From Poecilobothrus nobilitatus (taxonomy: Eukaryota > Arthropoda > Insecta > Diptera > Dolichopodidae), in assembly GCA_947095535.1 (NCBI GenBank), contig OX352772.1, positions 48,379,445 to 48,443,444 of the forward strand: a DNA stretch of 64,000 nucleotides, written 5' to 3'. Under the pieces are notes generated by a model. It did not search any database, was not told the DNA's origin, and saw only the letters and a list, made by a program, of their open reading frames with translations. The position numbers were made by a program, and so were the translations under genes. Positions within the stretch are counted from its first letter, which is position 1. Each line of letters starts with the position of its first letter. Positions 55,701 to 61,700 of the stretch are shown here, piece by piece.

Positions 55701-58700
55701 ATAGTGTGCTCTCATAAATTAATTATTTTGTGATTTGATCAAAAAAAAAAATGTTTTGATCTGATTTTTCTTTGTTTTAATTATTTTCACTTTAAATTAA
55801 TATTGCATTTTGATATAAAAAAAAAACAAAAATCCTGTTCGTCTACGCATGTTACCAATTAAACTATATTCAATTTAAGCACAAGTATATATTTATTTAA
55901 ATTGTAAGGATTATAATATGTATACATGTGTATACGTATGTTTATATTAATCACATCTTGTTTTTAAATTTATAACATATATACAATCATGTAATCACAT
56001 ATAATTAAAAAATAACAACAAATTTCTTTTAATGATATAATATTAAAATAAATTTTTTTTTCTATTTATCTTTAAAATTAATTTTTTTTATAAGTTAAAT
56101 ACTTCAAACTTGAAAACTATGCCATACAGTTTATCGTACGTGTATAACATTTTTAGGCATCATTTAATCCAATCAAAAATCCAATTAATTATAAAAAATG
56201 AAAATTAAATCCTACTGCCAGATCAAAATAAGAACGTACGACGTATAACGTCTGTCAAAATGTGGTTATACACATACATTTTATATGAAGATTATAGAAA
56301 CACCCGACGCGACATTCAAATTTCCAATTTTGACACGACGTATTTTTACTCATACATAAATTTGTTTTACTGTTTACATAATTGCGTATATGTCAATTTA
56401 AAATAATTTTAATTTGAGTTTATTTTTCTCTGAAAACATAAAAAATTAACAAACCCCAGCAGAGTCAGACCAGCGTATCGACGTATGGCGTTTTATACAT
56501 CGTATGTTGTACGTTATTTAGATCAGGCTACTGTAAAATTAAGATAAAATGATGCGTGGCTGTAAATGTCGTAAGGCTCTAAAATGTCGTAATATTGCCA
56601 AGGGATCTGTAAAATTCTGTCTCTTTTGAATAACAATAAAATAAAACAACAAATATTAAATAAATTTATTCATTTTCCTTTCCTTATCCGATCTTTGGCG
56701 TAATTAAACCAACTTTTAGTAATGTTTAGTACATGATATGACCAAAAGCTGAAAAATTTTATCAATACACATCCTGCAATAAAACAAAAAGTTAGACGAA
56801 ATACTTAAATAAATAAATTACATAAATTACGCTTTATCATATTCACTAAAATTTTTTATTTCTCTGCTCTGCTTTCTCTGCTAAATTTATTTAAATTTAA
56901 AAACCCCAGCTAACGAAATTATGGAAATCGTGATTTGGTAACCAACTTTAAACTCTTTCTTAATTATATTTTTTCATTCATATTTCAACATTAACAAATC
57001 TGTAAAGGTAAGTCTCCGTTAAACACCCGTTAAACAAATTATTGAAAAGCTGATTTTGTAACCAACTCAAAACTCTTTTCTAATTATAATTTTTCATACA
57101 TATTTTCACATCAAAATTTTTAAAAAGATAAGGGCTGCCGCCCCGATGACCCGCGCTAGATAAATTATTGAAACCCTGATTTTGAATCCAACTCTAAACC
57201 CCCTACAACTATTATTATTTCATAAAAATTCAAATTCACAATTTCTTATCTTTTCTGTATTTTCTGAAAAAAAAAGAAGATTTAAAAAATAAAACGAGAT
57301 TTTAAAAAACGAATTTTTGAGATACAAGCATTTGTAGCGTTCTCTACAATAACGATTAAAACGGTTTTGCAATGAACACATAATAGATTTTTATCGACAT
57401 TCAATCTACTTTTGACTAATCATATAATAAAATTAACCTAAGTAATACACTCAAAAAAGTTATATCATATAGTGAAGTGACCTACTCAAAAATTTAGTTC
57501 GTAACTTTGTTTTGTACGAGGTTAAAAAAATAAAGACTTTTGTCATTAGTATTATTAAAAATATTTAAATTAAGTAATAAGCATTTATTTTCAATTTATA
57601 AAAATTTTTATTTTAATACAAAAATTATTATTTAAAAATCGATTTATTAATATTGTAATCGAGATATTAAATTAATAATACATAAACTACATCCTTGAAA
57701 ATATGACACTCAATCTTATTATTACAACTGAATGAAAGTTTAACCCAAATTTTTTTTTTTTTTAAACTTTTTTTATTAATTCCAATGCTTCTAAAACTTG
57801 TATGTAGTTCAACCTCAATTATTAATTAATTAATTTCTTTTTTTTTAATGCATTCAAAATAAATTTTTAGTAAATTTCGGGCTGTAGGTCTATTTGTCGA
57901 AAAAAATGTTGAAAAAGAAAATGCTGAAATAAAAATATACTCGTATGTAGATTTAAAATAATTTTTTTTTCAATTTTTTTTCCTAATGCACAATGTCAAT
58001 AAATATTCTGGAAAAGCCGTATAACCCTGCTTTTTAATCTAACTCTAAAATCCCTGCTAATTCAGAATCTCACCTACACATACTCACACATACATAAAAG
58101 CGTATGACCCCGATCCAATCAATCCAACTCTAAAATCCCTCGGAATTATTTAGTTTCCATGTATATTTCAAAACAAAAGTATTTTAAAAGTGGTGGCTAC
58201 CGCCCCCAAACCGACACTAAAACAATTATTGAAACCCTGATTTTGAATCCAACTCTAAAATCCCTCCTATTAATATTGGATAAAAAAATTACAATTTCTT
58301 ATTTTTTCTAAATTTTCTAAACAAAAAAGAGATTTACCTAGATTTGTAAAAAAACGAGATTTTGATAAAACGAGTTTTTGAAATACGAGCATTCATAGCG
58401 CTCCCATACATTTTCTGGAAAAAGAGAATACCCTTATTTTGAATGCAACTCTGAAGTCTCACCTAATTCAGAATCTTGCATATACACTTGTATAAATATT
58501 CCCGAAAAGCGAAATACCCTGTAATACTTTGATTGGCTTATTTTGAATCCAACTCTTAAACTCCTTATAATTGTTTTTATTACATATACATTTCAACAAT
58601 AAGACACATATAACAATAGGAGCTGTCGCCCCAAACCCCGGCTAAACATATTATTGAAACTCTTATATTTTTTAAGTATACTCATTTCGTGAATTATAAA

Positions 58701-61700
58701 AGCTGATTTGTGTAACTAGCTCTAAAATATGGGTTGGGGTCGAAATCCCGTAACGATATCCCGGACCTCGAAATCCTGGAATTTGAAATCCCGGAACTCG
58801 CAATTCCGGAACATAAAATCCCGAAACTCGAAATCTCGGAACTTTGAAATCCCGGAACTTAAAATCCCGGAACTCAAAATCCCGGAATAGTAAGTAAAAG
58901 AAAAAAATAAAAGTGGCCGGCCAAAAATAAAATACCTAATAAAAATGTTTGCAGAATAATAGTTTTGAATTTCCGAAGTTAAAACAACAAAGAAAAAATA
59001 CGGGCAAATAAATAAAAAACAAACCGAGAAACAAGTACAAAAATACGAAAGACTTCAGCGAGTTTTCCGAAATATTGGAAGTTCCAACGAAATTGACTTT
59101 TTAAAAGGAATTGCAATAAATTTGTCACTGTAATTCGATGTAATACGTTAATGATGATTACTCTCTATTTTATAATTTAGTATATAAATATTTTTTAAGG
59201 CATTCTAAAATGAATTTAAGCTATTATTTATTTGTTTTACTTATCTTTCAATTAATAATTTTTTTGTTTGAATAAAGTTTGAATTTAGTTTCAATTTTAA
59301 TATAAAAAAACAAATAAAAACTTAATCCCGGAAAAATCGCGGAAGTCCGGGATTTTAAGTCTCTGAGATTTTATTATATGCAAAAAAACATTTCCGGGAT
59401 TTCAAGTTCCGGGATTTCGAGTTTCCGGGATTTTTTATTAGCAAAAAATATTTCCGGGATTTTTAAAATTCCCCGATTTCGAGGTCCGGGATATCGTTAC
59501 GGGATTTCGACCCCAACCCATATTTTAGAGCTAGTTACACAAATAGCTATTCCCCTAAAATATACTACTTTAAAAAAAATGTCGAAAAATTTGTTGTAAT
59601 TCGACTTTTTTTTTTTTTTTCGACATTTTTTTTTCTAAGAACCGGTTTTTCAATATTTTATTTTTCAACATTTTTTTTTCAACCTTTTTTTTTTTAAACA
59701 AAAATGCCGGCTCCCAGATTTCGTTATGAATAATTCAAAAGGATGATTTTGACAAGTAATTTTATTAATTTTATGTATAAATTTATATTGACATAAAATG
59801 GTGAAACTTTGACATCTAAATGAGTGTTTAATATATGCGTTATAAAAAATTAAAAATAAATTAATTTAAATTGAAATTTCTCCAGTCATATTCCACATTA
59901 TTTCGTCAAAAATACTCCTACAATAAATTAAACCATTTAAATTAAAAGCCAACTTTTTTATTAGTAAATTCATTTCAAAGCATCATTACGTATGAGGCTC
60001 CCATTTAGAGGATGCAAGCAAGCAATTATAAACAAAGTTCTATTTTAGCTTGAAAAATTTGTTTTTGCGAATTATGTAATTTAATTAAGAACATAAAAAT
60101 AAAGAAATTCGACATAACCAAATGCCTATATTAAAATATTTTAGAATTTTTTTTTTTTTAATTTGATAGTTTTTAAAAGTTTTATATAATAATGTATATT
60201 AAAATATTTATAAATAATATAAAATCGAATTAAGTCCATTATTTACCATTATTATTTTTTAAGTTCAAAAATATTTATTTAAATTTTTTCTTTTTTTTCA
60301 ATTTTATAATATAGGTCAACCGATACAGAAGAGTACATGCAAATTTCAATTCATCATCATCACCATCATCAAAATTCAAGTGGTGGTCCCGAAATACCAA
60401 AACCACCACCACCACCACCATTACCAATTCCACCCTTACATGGTAATGAAAATACAAATCGCGGAATTCCTCCTCCACCACCACCCATACAAGATACAGT
60501 GACACGCAAACAACATCAGCCATTATCAGCAATATCAATACAAGATTTGAATAGTGTTCAGGTAAGCCTCCCCCTTTCCAAAAGTTTTATAAAGCCATAA
60601 AATAATAATACACTTTCTAATCTGTTTTTCCTTGACAGTTGCGTCGAACTGATACAAAAATGCTTTCAAAAACATTTTCGGCACCAACACGCAGCATTAG
60701 TATGCAATGTTTATCTTCTACAAATGAAGCTTTCCTTAAGACAGATTTAATTGCTGAATTAAAAATGTCAAAAGATATTTCTGGTATTAAAAAACTTAAA
60801 GTTGAAAAAGCAAAACAAGCTGAAAAAGAACATTATACGGAATTATCGAAACAATTTACAGCTAGCAAATTTGTTGATCAAGTGAGTGTTTAAATTACGG
60901 CACCAAAAAAAAAACTTTTTTTCTTTTCTTTTCCTATTTTTGTTTCTTTTGCAATTTTTTTGTGTTTTTTGTTGGTTTTTTGAAAAACGAAACAAAAGAT
61001 TCAATTTCAGATACCTGATAAAGATCAAGCTGGCAATATAATACCAGATTGGAAAAGGCAAATGTTAGCTAAAAAAGCAGCTGAACGTGCTAAAAAAGAA
61101 TTTGAAGAAAGAATGGCCATTGAAGCAGAAAATCGTCGTCTATCACAAATACCGCAATGGAAACGTGATTTATTAGCTAGAAGAGAGGAAGCAGAGAATA
61201 AATTGAAGTAAGAATTTATTAATTTCTTTATGAATATAATTGAATGCAAATTTTGTACCGGGTAGGAAATCGAGAAAGTTTAAAATAGAAAAGTCGAATC
61301 AAATTAAAAATTGTTCTGATTCTCAGAATCTGTTCCAAATAATAAATGACTTTTTCAAATATAGGTCGTATAAATAAAAATAAGGTTGTATAAGTGGCGC
61401 TGCCACCCCCAAAACTCTCGCTAGACAAATTATTAAAATCCTGATTTTTTAATACAACTCTAAAACTCCTCCTAAATTATTATTCGATAAAAATTATAAA
61501 TTACAATTTCTTATTTTTTCTGTATTTTCTGAAAAAAAAGGAGATTTACCGAAATTTAAAAAAAAACGAGATTTTGATAAAACCAGATTTTAAACAACGA
61601 GATTTTGATAAAACGAATTTTTTGAGATACGAACATTCTACGTTTTATATAATAACGGTAACTTAAGAGAGCATTTTTGAAAGAAACACTGTTACTTTTA

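Noticed and set aside
60275..60538. Minus-strand Val/Glu-rich ORF
   Set aside because: Antisense of the polyproline exon (CCA runs read as Trp/Gly/Val).
61025..61249. Minus-strand ORF of 74 residues over the conserved charged exon
   Set aside because: The + frame has clear PxWKR motifs and consensus splice sites; the antisense is a by-product.
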